Of a stretch of DNA of 64,000 bases, positions 49,770 to 58,792 are shown piece after piece. Below the pieces are notes generated by a model. It worked only from the letters and a program-made list of their open reading frames with translations. It did not search any database and was not told the origin of the DNA. The stretch is from CBFHSF01 sp965658445 (GTDB lineage Bacteria > Bacteroidota > Bacteroidia > Flavobacteriales > Schleiferiaceae), in assembly GCA_965658445.1 (NCBI GenBank), contig CBFHSF010000006.1:1-64000 (forward strand), read 5' to 3'. The stretch's first letter is position 1, and the number at the start of each line of letters is the position of its first letter. The position numbers and the translations under genes are program-made.

Positions 49770-51062
49770 TTATTGAACCTGAAGTCTAATCATTCCCTGC
49801 TTGTCTTCTGTGGTGACTTTTACCAAGTACAGGCCGGGTTTTAGGTTGGCTATGGACCAAGTGTGTTCCAATCCTCCTCTGGAATCAGACGTCTGAACCA
49901 AGGCCCCTGAAGTATTAAATACCTCTACGGTGAAGGGAGATTGGGTTTGTGTGAACTCCAAAACCACGCGGTCTTTTGCGGGGTTGGGGTAAAGATTGAT
50001 TTCGCCTGGAGAAAACTCGGGAACGTTATTTACAGTGGCTGTGGCACAATTAGAAACTTCTGTACAGTTATTAATGGTTACTTCTACTTTGTAGCTTCCT
50101 CCTTGATTCATTGTAAAATAAGTACTGTCTGTAGCTCCAGCTATCATAGAATCGTTGGGACAGTAATACCATTGGTAAGAATCACCCGAAAGTGAACTGT
50201 ACATGGTTCCCAGATTTGTGGGGTCTTCAGCGGCCGTGGGGGAAAATGAATTCACAATCAACTCTTGGGTGAGCACGCTATCACATCCGGCAGATGTCTG
50301 TGCAGTATCGTAATAGAATCCAGCCGTGCTGCGGAATTGACCAAAAATAAATACACTGTCTCCATCACAAACAGTTATGGCCCCAAGCGTGGTGTTTTCG
50401 TTGGGATTTACGATGAGGTCTTGTTGTATTACCGAGTCGCAACCTACAGCTGTTGACAAGCTGTCGTAGTAGGTTCCTGCGGCGCTTTCGTACTTTCCAA
50501 AAATCATAACCGAATCTCCTTGACACACTTCTGCATCGGGAAGATTGGTTACAGGTATGTTACAAAGATCTGTAAGGGTTATTGCGGATGAACCTCTCTG
50601 GCTGTGACTTCCAAAAGAGGAAGACGAACCACGAGCCCAGATTATGTTAAACGAACCGGGTGTATTGGGGAAAGTAAAGTAGTTAGCATTGGTTCCTACC
50701 CTGGGTCTGGTTACGGTAGTCGTACCAACCCCGCCCGTAGCGGAGTGGTTAGAAGAGGTGAGCGAGGAAGTCAAAAGGGAACCTCCATTGTGAAATCCTA
50801 AACTTCTTTCGGAAATAGCTCCCGTCCCGGTAGTAATTATGGAATACGTTCCGTTCATGGAACCGCCACCAAAACCATATCCGTAGTAAAAACTAGAGTT
50901 ACCCGTCATGGTAATATCTACCACATTGGTATTGGTATTTACCGTAACGGTCAAAACCATGTTATTGGCCGAGTTTACGGTAGTAGAACCTTGTAAAATT
51001 TGTGAGTATCCGGAAAGAGAAAGAAGAATTCCCCCTCCGAAAAGGAGTAATTTTTTGATCAT
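49770..51062 (-). CDS. Surface protein with T9SS type A sorting domain
   Basis: 430 residues. Signal peptide (MIKKLLLFGGGILLSLSGYS). Residues about 20-170 are Thr/Ser/Gly/Asn-rich with few hydrophobic residues. Two near-identical units follow of the form GDSVxIFGxxxSxAGxYYD...GCDSVxxQ.LIVN (about 185-275), the SprB-like repeat seen in adhesins. The C-terminal 80 residues (NLYPNPAKDRVVLEFTQTQS, LKPGLYLVKVTTEDKQGMIR) are a type A sorting domain, so it should be secreted by T9SS and attached to surface lipopolysaccharide. It sits inside the LPS/O-antigen locus. Confidence 0.88.
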   Translation of the reverse strand: MIKKLLLFGGGILLSLSGYSQILQGSTTVNSANNMVLTVTVNTNTNVVDITMTGNSSFYYGYGFGGGSMNGTYSIITTGTGAISERSLGFHNGGSLLTSSLTSSNHSATGGVGTTTVTRPRVGTNANYFTFPNTPGSFNIIWARGSSSSFGSHSQRGSSAITLTDLCNIPVTNLPDAEVCQGDSVMIFGKYESAAGTYYDSLSTAVGCDSVIQQDLIVNPNENTTLGAITVCDGDSVFIFGQFRSTAGFYYDTAQTSAGCDSVLTQELIVNSFSPTAAEDPTNLGTMYSSLSGDSYQWYYCPNDSMIAGATDSTYFTMNQGGSYKVEVTINNCTEVSNCATATVNNVPEFSPGEINLYPNPAKDRVVLEFTQTQSPFTVEVFNTSGALVQTSDSRGGLEHTWSIANLKPGLYLVKVTTEDKQGMIRLQVQ

Positions 51063-51176
51063 TGTCGTTGTTGTTTCCTGTGTTTTGTCCGAAAAAGGTA
51101 CGAAATCAAAACCCTTTATACCTCTAAATGTTTGAAAAATAACGGATTTTGGAAAAATCCGGCCAACACGAACACC

Positions 51177-52376
51177 CTACTTCCAATGTTGCGGAACAAA
51201 AACTCCAGTGCGCCCTCTCTTGTAGTTTTCACCACTGCCATAGAAGTCACCTTCCCCAACTTCAAAGCTCAACGCCGTTTGAATTTGATCTTGAAGTCGA
51301 CCGTCTACCATAACTCGAATGTCCAAGGAATACGCCCCGTCCATAAAGGGAGTGGAATCCATGGAACAAGTGAATTGACCTTTGGCAGAATCAATGGTCA
51401 AAGGCTGACCTGCCAACTGATTGGAAAGAGGCGTCAAAAACGTCCCGTTAGCATTGACCACATTCACTCTAAACTCCACAGAACCACCCATAACCTGTGA
51501 TTGCGCGGAATAACTAAGTTTTAAATTCATGGGCTTACCTGAAACGATAGGAGCTCCATTGGACTGTGATAATTCTAATTGGGTCAATCGCAAAGCGCCC
51601 TCTCCTCCTCTATCGGTTCTTTCGGAAAGGTTCAATTCTTTGGAACGAGAAACCTGAGTATCGAGGTAGTTATCGAGTATTCCATCCGTATCTCCCAGTT
51701 CTTTTAACTGACCGGATTCCAACCATGCAGAGCGCGTACACAGTGATCGAACAGCGCTTAGGTTGTGACTCACAAACAAAATGGTTCTGCCCTCCTCTTC
51801 TCGTATGCTCTCCATGCGACGAAGACATTTGTCTTGGAAGGAAGCATCTCCTACGGCGAGAACTTCGTCGACCAATAAGATTTCTGTTCTCAAATGAGCG
51901 GCGACAGAAAATGCCAATCTCACTTTCATACCGCTACTGTAGTGTTTTATGGGAGTGTCTAAGAATGACTCTACACCGCTAAAGGCAATGATTTCATCCA
52001 GGGAAGCGGCCACTTCGGATCGCTTCATACCCAAGAGGGTTCCATTGAGGAAGATGTTTTCTCTACCCGTCAAATCCGGGTGGAAACCGGTACCTACCTC
52101 CAATAAACTTCCCATTTTCCCATGAACCTCAAAACTTCCTGCAGAAGGATGCGTCACGCGACTTAGCATTTTGAGAAGCGTAGATTTTCCGGCGCCATTC
52201 GCACCTACCAACCCGAGAACTTCCCCGGGATTTACCGTCAAATCAAAATCTTTAACGGCCCAAAATGGTGTGCCCTTTTGACCTCTATTAAAGAGAAATC
52301 CCAACAGAGTATCTGAAGGTTTCCCTCCCTTAAAGTACAGCTTACCCAAGCCTTGTATTTGTATAGCCGGCTTCAT
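51177..52376 (-). CDS. Polysaccharide ABC transporter ATP-binding protein (Wzt-like)
   Basis: 399 residues from MKPAIQIQGLGKLYFKGG; the upstream frame to 52556 is the end of the permease gene in another frame. Walker A GANGAGKST at about 75, signature HYSSGMKVRLAFSVA, and Walker B ILLVDEVLAVGD. After the ATPase (about 1-245) a C-terminal 150-residue beta-sandwich (NLKLSYSAQSQVMGGSVEFR) matches the carbohydrate-binding domain of Wzt, which checks the end of the O-antigen chain before export. ATG overlaps the permease stop (4 bases). With the permease it should export O-polysaccharide to the periplasm. Confidence 0.9.
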   Translation of the reverse strand: MKPAIQIQGLGKLYFKGGKPSDTLLGFLFNRGQKGTPFWAVKDFDLTVNPGEVLGLVGANGAGKSTLLKMLSRVTHPSAGSFEVHGKMGSLLEVGTGFHPDLTGRENIFLNGTLLGMKRSEVAASLDEIIAFSGVESFLDTPIKHYSSGMKVRLAFSVAAHLRTEILLVDEVLAVGDASFQDKCLRRMESIREEEGRTILFVSHNLSAVRSLCTRSAWLESGQLKELGDTDGILDNYLDTQVSRSKELNLSERTDRGGEGALRLTQLELSQSNGAPIVSGKPMNLKLSYSAQSQVMGGSVEFRVNVVNANGTFLTPLSNQLAGQPLTIDSAKGQFTCSMDSTPFMDGAYSLDIRVMVDGRLQDQIQTALSFEVGEGDFYGSGENYKRGRTGVFVPQHWK

Positions 52377-53197
52377 AACCAATCGGGCATTTTGCGTTCT
52401 ACAGAAGAGAAGTACATCCATCCCGAAAGTGCTAGAATCGCAGCCATAGGAGCGGAAATGTATAGGGTGTAAACAGAAATTGACGTAGGCAAAAATCCAG
52501 CGCGTAGCACTTCCATAGCGCCCACCAAGGGATTGAGATAAATTAAGGCTTCCCAAGATTCTGGCAAGGCAGATAGTAATAGATCAGTGGGAACCACTAC
52601 AGGGGTAATGAAAAACCCGAGTTGAATGGCTACGGGAATAACCTGCTGTATATCGCGATAGCGAATACTCGTAGCAGAAACCCAAAGGCTCCATCCCAAG
52701 CTTGTCATCCACAAGAGAAGAAGACTTAAAACCACATACACTATGGTGAGAGGTTGAAGCGCTCCTCCCTCTGTAAGAAAGGCCAAAACGGTCAATACCA
52801 ACAGTCCCAAAATCCAATCGACCATTCCCACCAAGGTTTTACTCAAGGGGAGGAGAACTTTGGGAAACCAAACCTTCTTGATCAAAGCCTGAGAAGCAAT
52901 CATAGACTGCCCTCCTGTGGTAATGGCCTTGGAAAAATACGTCCAACAGATTACCCCAGCAAAAGCAAAAATAGGATAGTTGACATCGCCCATAGGCAAG
53001 TCCAAAACGCGTTGAAACAAAAAGGTAAAAACCCAAACGGAAAGTAAAGGCTGGGCCAAAGCCCATAAAAACCCCAGACGCGTCTGAACATAGCGCACCT
53101 TAACATCCCTTCTGAAAAAGGAAAACAGCACATCCTTTTGGGATAGGATGTCTTTAAGTGATTGGGCGAAAGACCATTGATTGGCTTGTATGCGCAA
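52373..53197 (-). CDS. Polysaccharide export ABC permease (Wzm-like)
   Basis: 274 residues if started at the TTG 53197 (LRIQANQWSFAQSLKDILSQ). The typical Wzm/ABC-2 beginning follows: FFRRDVKVRYVQTRLGFLWA, and there are six membrane segments. An ATG at 53302 would add 35 residues unlike relatives and leave only 31 bases to the divergent O-antigen ligase start, so I prefer the TTG; not certain. Partners with the Wzt-like ATPase (ATGA overlap). Confidence 0.8.
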   Translation of the reverse strand: MRIQANQWSFAQSLKDILSQKDVLFSFFRRDVKVRYVQTRLGFLWALAQPLLSVWVFTFLFQRVLDLPMGDVNYPIFAFAGVICWTYFSKAITTGGQSMIASQALIKKVWFPKVLLPLSKTLVGMVDWILGLLVLTVLAFLTEGGALQPLTIVYVVLSLLLLWMTSLGWSLWVSATSIRYRDIQQVIPVAIQLGFFITPVVVPTDLLLSALPESWEALIYLNPLVGAMEVLRAGFLPTSISVYTLYISAPMAAILALSGWMYFSSVERKMPDWL

Positions 53198-53333
53198 AGA
53201 ATGAGGATTTAATTCCAGTAAAAATAAACATTTGGAGGACGCTACAAAGCAGCGTAGCCCTAAATGAATATATTTACAGGGCAAAAATAGTGTGAACACC
53301 ATCGGGCCTCCGCCCCCAAAATACCCTCAAGGG

Positions 53334-55268
53334 ATGAAACAAAAACGAGCCACCACTCCTAAAACCGATTCTATTGCCTCATGGATTTTGGCGGTGATGA
53401 TCATCATCTTTCCCTTTGTCCAATCGCAGGAAACCATAGACTTTGCGCTGTTGCCGAGAGAAATCTTTACCCTAGCAGGGTTGGGGTTATTGATGGCCGT
53501 GCTCTATGCAAAGAAGAGATTTGAGCCCCAAATGGCCGCTCCGCTTTGGGTCCTTTTGGGATTCTGGGCATGGACTTGGGTTTCGCATTCCGGGGCACAG
53601 AACACCGCAGAAAGTTATGGTGCCATTGCCCGACTCTCCATCACCTTGGTGGGTTGTATCATTGTATACAATGCCTTTAAATCCGGAGCCATCAAGTTGG
53701 AATTGATCACTCGACTGGCCACCATTACGGGACTTTGGATTGCCTCCTACGTCTTGATAAAAGTATTTGGATTGATTGCTCAGGGAAAATTGAGCACAGA
53801 CATCTATAAAATCAACCTACTCTTCCTGCACAAAAACTTCCTGTCTTCTGCTTTGATGCTAACCCTTCCGTGGGTGGTTATCAACGCATTTATGGACGAA
53901 AAAGAAAATTTCCGAAAGTTGTCTTGGGTCACTTCCATTGCCTTGATCCTCTGTTTGATTTTCTTGCAAACACGGGGTGTCTGGTTGGGATTCTTTGGAG
54001 GCCTCGCCATTACTACCTTGGCCATCGTACTGTCCGGAAACCCCAATAAAAAAGCCTTGACCCGTGCCATGGGAATTGGAATAGGAATTGGCGCCACGGG
54101 ACTTTTAATTGCTCTTACCTTAGTGGGAGATTCTGTATTTGATTCCACCAACATAGACTCGAGGTTTAAAATGTGGGATCATGGAATCCAAATGGCCAAC
54201 GAAAACCCCATTACGGGAGTCGGCGGTGGAAACTGGAAAATCCACTACCCCAGCTACGGCGTGGGAAATGCGGATAGAGGCATTATTGAAGGCTCTACTT
54301 CTTTGATTCGTCCACACAATGACTTTATATGGGTGCTATCTGAATTTGGGTATCCCGGGTTGATTCTCTTTGGAGGTTTTATGGCCTGGATGTCTTTCTT
54401 GGCGTGGAAAAACGCCCTAGATCAAAGGGAAGACAGTCCATGGGATTACGGACTTCTCTTTGGTTGGATTGCGTATATGGGTTACAGCATGGGAGAATTC
54501 CCCTTAGAAAGACCCTTTCATCAATTCATTTTGATACTTATGACGGGCCTTATTTTGGCGCGTTCTCAGAACCTTAAGTCCAAAGCACTCTCCAAAACCC
54601 CAGCTTTTGGCATCTTATTAGTACTTATCATAGCTGGGCTCTATGTGACAATGGATAGGGTTAATGGAGAGAGAGAAAGCAAAAAAGCCTTGGAAGCGGA
54701 ACAGAAGAGAAATCCTCAAAAGATGATTCAATTCGCTCAAAAGGCCGAAAGCCCCTATTACAATTTGGATAACTACAACAACCCGGTAGCCTATTTTTCT
54801 GGAATGGGGAATTTGGGAATGAGACAATTTGATGTCGCCATTGCGGAGTTTGAGAGAGCGTTGGAAGCCAATCCCTACCACGCCCTAACGTTGAACCAAA
54901 TAGGAAACGCCTACAAACTCAAAAACAATACGACCCAAGCAATGGCCTATTACGATAGACTTCTAGAGTTTAACCCAAGAAACTCAACGGCGTTGCTCAA
55001 CAAATGTGAGGTGTATTTGGCTACGGGAAATATTGACCAAGCGGTAACGTTCTTAAACAGAGTGCCACCCACAGAAAATCAAGAAAAACAGGTGCGATTG
55101 TTTGAAGGCATCATGGTATCCCTTCGCGGTAAGCCCAGAAAGCCCAATGACGAAATGTACAACGCGCTTATTGACCTCACACCGGCCATGGCGAACTCTA
55201 GTAAAGAACAGTTGTTTAGAAAATACGCAGAGAAAAAATATGCGTTTATGAAAAAACAGAAAAATTAA
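53334..55268 (+). CDS. O-antigen ligase/polymerase with TPR domain
   Basis: 644 residues from MKQKRATTPKTDSIASWILA. Twelve membrane segments of the Wzy_C/WaaL type; periplasmic loop with PITGVGGGNWKIHYP and GSTSLIRPHNDFIWVLSEFG, the conserved H/R-bearing loop of O-antigen ligases. From about residue 470, TPR repeats (AIAEFERALEANPYHALTLN, AMAYYDRLLEFNPRNSTALL). It joins or polymerises O-antigen units at the periplasmic face. Divergent from the Wzm/Wzt pair; this locus should build the surface polysaccharide that also anchors T9SS cargo. Confidence 0.88.
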   Translation: MKQKRATTPKTDSIASWILAVMIIIFPFVQSQETIDFALLPREIFTLAGLGLLMAVLYAKKRFEPQMAAPLWVLLGFWAWTWVSHSGAQNTAESYGAIARLSITLVGCIIVYNAFKSGAIKLELITRLATITGLWIASYVLIKVFGLIAQGKLSTDIYKINLLFLHKNFLSSALMLTLPWVVINAFMDEKENFRKLSWVTSIALILCLIFLQTRGVWLGFFGGLAITTLAIVLSGNPNKKALTRAMGIGIGIGATGLLIALTLVGDSVFDSTNIDSRFKMWDHGIQMANENPITGVGGGNWKIHYPSYGVGNADRGIIEGSTSLIRPHNDFIWVLSEFGYPGLILFGGFMAWMSFLAWKNALDQREDSPWDYGLLFGWIAYMGYSMGEFPLERPFHQFILILMTGLILARSQNLKSKALSKTPAFGILLVLIIAGLYVTMDRVNGERESKKALEAEQKRNPQKMIQFAQKAESPYYNLDNYNNPVAYFSGMGNLGMRQFDVAIAEFERALEANPYHALTLNQIGNAYKLKNNTTQAMAYYDRLLEFNPRNSTALLNKCEVYLATGNIDQAVTFLNRVPPTENQEKQVRLFEGIMVSLRGKPRKPNDEMYNALIDLTPAMANSSKEQLFRKYAEKKYAFMKKQKN

Positions 55269-55299
55269 TTTACTTTTACTGAATACAACAGAGAATTAC

Positions 55300-55407
55300 A
55301 TGAACGCTTGTAAACCCATACATATTCAAAACATCAACCGCGTAGTCGCTATTAATGTGACCACTTGGATGAATATGTATGCCCGAAACGACCGGAAGCG
55401 ATTCTAA
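55300..55407 (+). CDS. Possible small ORF before a terminator
   Basis: 35 codons, MNACKPIHIQNINRVVAINV..., ending AARNDRKRF-like basic residues (YARNDRKRF), 31 bases after the ligase stop codon and 39 bases before a strong terminator hairpin. It may be a translated leader or a decayed gene; no family. Coding potential is uncertain. Confidence 0.25.
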   Translation: MNACKPIHIQNINRVVAINVTTWMNMYARNDRKRF

Positions 55408-55445
55408 ATATGTAGATACACAAACCATAGAATATATCAGAAGAG

Positions 55446-55477
55446 CTTCCGGAAATCCCGGAAGCTTTTTTTTTTGC
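55446..55477 (+). terminator. Strong Rho-independent terminator
   Basis: AGCTTCCGG / CCGGAAGCT perfect stem with an AAATC loop, followed by a run of ten T. It ends the O-antigen ligase transcript (with the small ORF). Confidence 0.9.
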
Positions 55478-55504
55478 CATTAAACATTAAAAACCTCAAT
55501 AAAA

Positions 55505-55663
55505 ATGAGAATTATGAATTATCAAGATCACAACCGCATGAACGTCGAAAATCGAATTTGTATGAAACGCCAAACTCCTACAGTCTGCAAACCCTGGCAA
55601 AAAACTGCCCTATTTGAAAGTGAATTTTTAGAACGATTAGATGAACCCTTAGACTTTAGTTAA
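55505..55663 (+). CDS. Small orphan protein
   Basis: 52 residues, starting MRIMNYQDHNRMNVENRICM, with two cysteines and an acidic C-terminus (FESEFLERLDEPLDFS). The stop codon is followed after 2 bases by the ATG of the next gene, which suggests translational coupling and supports it as real. A terminator lies just upstream, so it starts a new transcript. No family recognised; GAATTATGAATTATCAA near the start is A/T-rich and may hold the promoter. Confidence 0.5.
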   Translation: MRIMNYQDHNRMNVENRICMKRQTPTVCKPWQKTALFESEFLERLDEPLDFS

Positions 55664-55665
55664 AG

Positions 55666-56049
55666 ATGAAAGACCTATTAAGCGCCGTTAAAAAACAAAG
55701 CCCCAACAAGTTTGTAAAAACGCTAGAGGACAACCTCTACACTCAAAACGGGCAACTCAATACATGGACTCTCCTATCGGAAATGGACGCCATTACCGAA
55801 GAGCCCATAGCCCTTCTCAAAAAGATCGCTCCCGAGTACAACAAGACCAAAAAGGAAGTGAACCTTCAAATCCTTAGTGAAGCCCAACCGGGTCTTCCCC
55901 TAGAAATCGAAGCGAGATTCTACAAAATCGACAGGAGAAATCTCGAGCTAAAAATATTTGCTCGACAGATTCAGAAAAAGAAGAAAAGCATTCGGATTGC
56001 CAAAGCTTCCTACAGAATAGAAGCGCGACACCACAAAATGGCGTCTTAA
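55666..56049 (+). CDS. Orphan basic protein
   Basis: 127 residues, with about 25 lysine/arginine residues: KDLLSAVKKQSPNKFVKTLE, then a strand-rich half (NLQILSEAQPGLPLEIEARF, KIDRRNLELKIFARQIQKKK). No signal peptide or membrane segment, so it is cytoplasmic and may bind nucleic acid or ribosomes. It is coupled to the preceding small gene. Family not recognised. Confidence 0.6.
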   Translation: MKDLLSAVKKQSPNKFVKTLEDNLYTQNGQLNTWTLLSEMDAITEEPIALLKKIAPEYNKTKKEVNLQILSEAQPGLPLEIEARFYKIDRRNLELKIFARQIQKKKKSIRIAKASYRIEARHHKMAS

Positions 56050-56068
56050 AAAACAAACCCTGCTTTCT

Positions 56069-56827
56069 CTACATTTCTATCAGTACAGGACAGTGATCCG
56101 ATCCTAGGACTTCATTGAGGATATCTGTGCGCGTTAGTTTGGGCATAAGGCTTTCGGAAACGATAAAGTAATCCAGACGCCAGCCAATGTTCTTTTGGCG
56201 TGCACCCCCTCTAAAACTCCACCACGAATACTTGACCTCGTCGGGGTGTTGCGCTCTCCAAGAATCCACCATTCCCTTGTTTAATAGATTGGTCAGACCG
56301 TCTATTTCTACTTGGGTATAGCCTGGGGTTTTATTGTAGTTGGCTTTGGGGCGGGCGATGTCTATTTCTGCGTGAGCCACGTTGAGGTCACCACACACAA
56401 AAACGGGCTTCTTCTCTTGCAGTGCCGCTACGTAATTGGCAAAGTCAATATCCCACTGGGCGCGGTAGTCTAGTCTTAACAACTCCGCCTTGCTGTTGGG
56501 AGTGTAGACCGTTACCACATAGAAATCCGCAAACTCAGCTGCCATGACGCGTCCTTCGGTGTCGTGTTCGGCAATACCCATGTCATTGACAACAGAAATG
56601 GGCTCTTCCTTAGAAATAATAGCCGTACTGGAGTAGCCTTTTTTCTCCGCCGAATTGGCGTAGACGTGATATCCTTCCAACTCCGTAAAGACCTCTTGCA
56701 CCTGATCGGGCTGGGCTTTGGTTTCTTGAAAACACATGATATCCGGATTTAAATCAGCAATAATGTCCAACAATCCCTTTTTGGCAACGGCTCTAATTCC
56801 GTTTACATTCCATGAAATAATGCGCAT
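56069..56827 (-). CDS. xth: Exodeoxyribonuclease III
   Basis: 252 residues from MRIISWNVNGIRAVAKKGLL. Motifs of the AP endonuclease/exonuclease III family: CFQETKAQ (E), GDLNVAHAEIDIARP (D-N), and GSDHCPVLI at the end (D-H). It repairs abasic sites and 3' blocking groups. An ORF start at 56887 adds 20 residues unlike homologues. 62 bases after the histidine kinase gene on the same strand. Confidence 0.95.
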   Translation of the reverse strand: MRIISWNVNGIRAVAKKGLLDIIADLNPDIMCFQETKAQPDQVQEVFTELEGYHVYANSAEKKGYSSTAIISKEEPISVVNDMGIAEHDTEGRVMAAEFADFYVVTVYTPNSKAELLRLDYRAQWDIDFANYVAALQEKKPVFVCGDLNVAHAEIDIARPKANYNKTPGYTQVEIDGLTNLLNKGMVDSWRAQHPDEVKYSWWSFRGGARQKNIGWRLDYFIVSESLMPKLTRTDILNEVLGSDHCPVLIEM

Positions 56828-56888
56828 GTAGTGTGTTGTTTTTTGATTTTTCGAAGAGGCCATTGGCGTAACTGCCCTTAACCACAAT

Positions 56889-58661
56889 TTACTGGCGCTT
56901 TTTGTTTAGCCAGTTTTCAATTTTCGAAAATAAAACTTCTGGATCAAAAGGCTTCGTAACAAAGTCATTCATTCCACTGTCAGAAATCTCTTTGCGTTCC
57001 TCATACAATGCGGAAGCGGTAAGTGCGATGATCACAGGATCCTCTCCATTGGGGAGTTTCCGGATCTGGCGAGTAGCCTCTATCCCATCCAAAACCGGCA
57101 TTCGTACATCCATCAAAATCAAATCGTATTGATTCTCTATCCAAAATTCAACCGCTTCTTGACCGTTATCTGCGGTTGAGGCCGTACCGTTTCTTCTGCC
57201 CAATACTTTCGTGGCGACTTGTTGGTTGATGTGATTGTCATCCACAATGAGAATAGAAACTCCTTCCAGTGAAAATGCATCAGAAACAGGTGGTGCAATA
57301 AGCTCTTCTTGATAGGTGTATATGGCAAAGATTAAATCGAAAGAAAACTTCGTTTTTCCGGGTTCCGATTCCAAGAAAATTTCACTTCCCATTAGGTTGA
57401 CCAAATTCTTGGTAATGCTGAGCCCCAATCCCGTACCGCCATGCTTTCTGGTAATGGAAGAATCCGCTTGCGAAAAACTATCAAAAATGATTTCCTGAGC
57501 TTCCTTGGTAATTCCAATACCTGTGTCCTTGACTTCAAAGTGAAGGGTAATGGAATCCTCGGTATGGTTTTTCTTTTTCACTACCAAAGTAACAGACCCT
57601 TCTTCTGTGAACTTAATAGCATTGGAAACGAGGTTGTTGAGGATTTGAATCAAACGGTTGGAATCTCCAATGATTTCATCGGGAATGTCGTCTTCGGCAT
57701 CAATGATAAACTCAATATTTTTCTTCTTGGCTTGAATTCCATGGGAAGCCTCCAAAAACTTCAAGATGTGGAAAAAGCTAAATGGGGCTTGTTCAATAAT
57801 CACCTTTCCCGCTTCGATTTTGGAAAAATCGAGGACATCATTTATCAGCGTAAGCAAGTTCTCCGCAGAGTATCTAAGCGTCGAAAGATTCTCCCTTTGA
57901 TCCTCTCTGGGCTTGTCCTTTGTCAACATATAAGTCATCCCAATCACCGCGTTGAGAGGCGTTCGAATCTCATGAGACATGGTAGAGAGGAAATCGGATT
58001 TTACACGGGAAGATTGTTCCGCCTCATCTCTTGCCTTTTGAATTCTCTCCATGGCCTTTTCTAATTCCTTGAGTTGCTTATTGGTAATTTTGATTTGACC
58101 GTCAAAATTGTTTTTCAACGTCACCAAAGACAATCCCACAATAATGAAAGACACCAATACCGAAACTAAAATCGGCGAGGTACTATTAACCGTGGTCAAA
58201 TGTCCGGTCACCCAATCGGGGTTGTTGTACTCTAGCAGGTAACAAATAAAAATCATGGCAGGATTTCCCAAGAAAACCGTCCAATAGTACTTTCGCTTTA
58301 GAATGGTCACACTGAGCACCAAACTCAGGATAAAGTATATGGGGATGGGGCCTTTGATTCCTCCGGCAAAAAAATACAACACCGCCAGAGTAAAACTACC
58401 GGTGGTCAAGTAAATGGGAATGATTTTCTTTCCCAAACCATAAAAACGCGAAGAAATGTAAAAGCCAATGTAGACGACAAAGAATGCCAGTGAAATCCAA
58501 ACCGAAGTGCCCATTCCATCATTGGCAATGGCCGTGAGGAAAATAATGGCAATCACAAACTGCGCAATAAACAATATGGTATTGAGTACGCGCTGGTGAA
58601 GGTTGAATTCAGAATAGCTTCCGGCAACTTTTGTGTGCAGTCTATTGATGAGGTCTAGCAA
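56889..58661 (-). CDS. Hybrid sensor histidine kinase/response regulator
   Basis: 590 residues. Six or seven N-terminal membrane segments (about 28-185) act as the input; a coiled coil (190-220) leads to the HisKA domain with phospho-acceptor H230 (MSHEIRTPLNAVIGM), the ATPase domain (KDTGIGITKEAQEIIFDSFS, HGGTGLGLSITKNLV) and a C-terminal receiver with phospho-acceptor D518 (LILMDVRMPVLDG) and VTKPFDPE. The signal is unknown; no regulator is adjacent, so the output probably goes through a separate phosphotransfer protein. Confidence 0.93.
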   Translation of the reverse strand: MLDLINRLHTKVAGSYSEFNLHQRVLNTILFIAQFVIAIIFLTAIANDGMGTSVWISLAFFVVYIGFYISSRFYGLGKKIIPIYLTTGSFTLAVLYFFAGGIKGPIPIYFILSLVLSVTILKRKYYWTVFLGNPAMIFICYLLEYNNPDWVTGHLTTVNSTSPILVSVLVSFIIVGLSLVTLKNNFDGQIKITNKQLKELEKAMERIQKARDEAEQSSRVKSDFLSTMSHEIRTPLNAVIGMTYMLTKDKPREDQRENLSTLRYSAENLLTLINDVLDFSKIEAGKVIIEQAPFSFFHILKFLEASHGIQAKKKNIEFIIDAEDDIPDEIIGDSNRLIQILNNLVSNAIKFTEEGSVTLVVKKKNHTEDSITLHFEVKDTGIGITKEAQEIIFDSFSQADSSITRKHGGTGLGLSITKNLVNLMGSEIFLESEPGKTKFSFDLIFAIYTYQEELIAPPVSDAFSLEGVSILIVDDNHINQQVATKVLGRRNGTASTADNGQEAVEFWIENQYDLILMDVRMPVLDGIEATRQIRKLPNGEDPVIIALTASALYEERKEISDSGMNDFVTKPFDPEVLFSKIENWLNKKRQ

Positions 58662-58792
58662 TTGGGACTGGTTTTAAATCTCATTTTCTTAGGGAATCCA
58701 AATTTGTCAAAAAAAACTAACATTCCCGAAAAAAGCTCAAACCTTTCCAAAAAACTTTTTCACAAGACCAAGAAAAGAAGAATAGTCACCGC

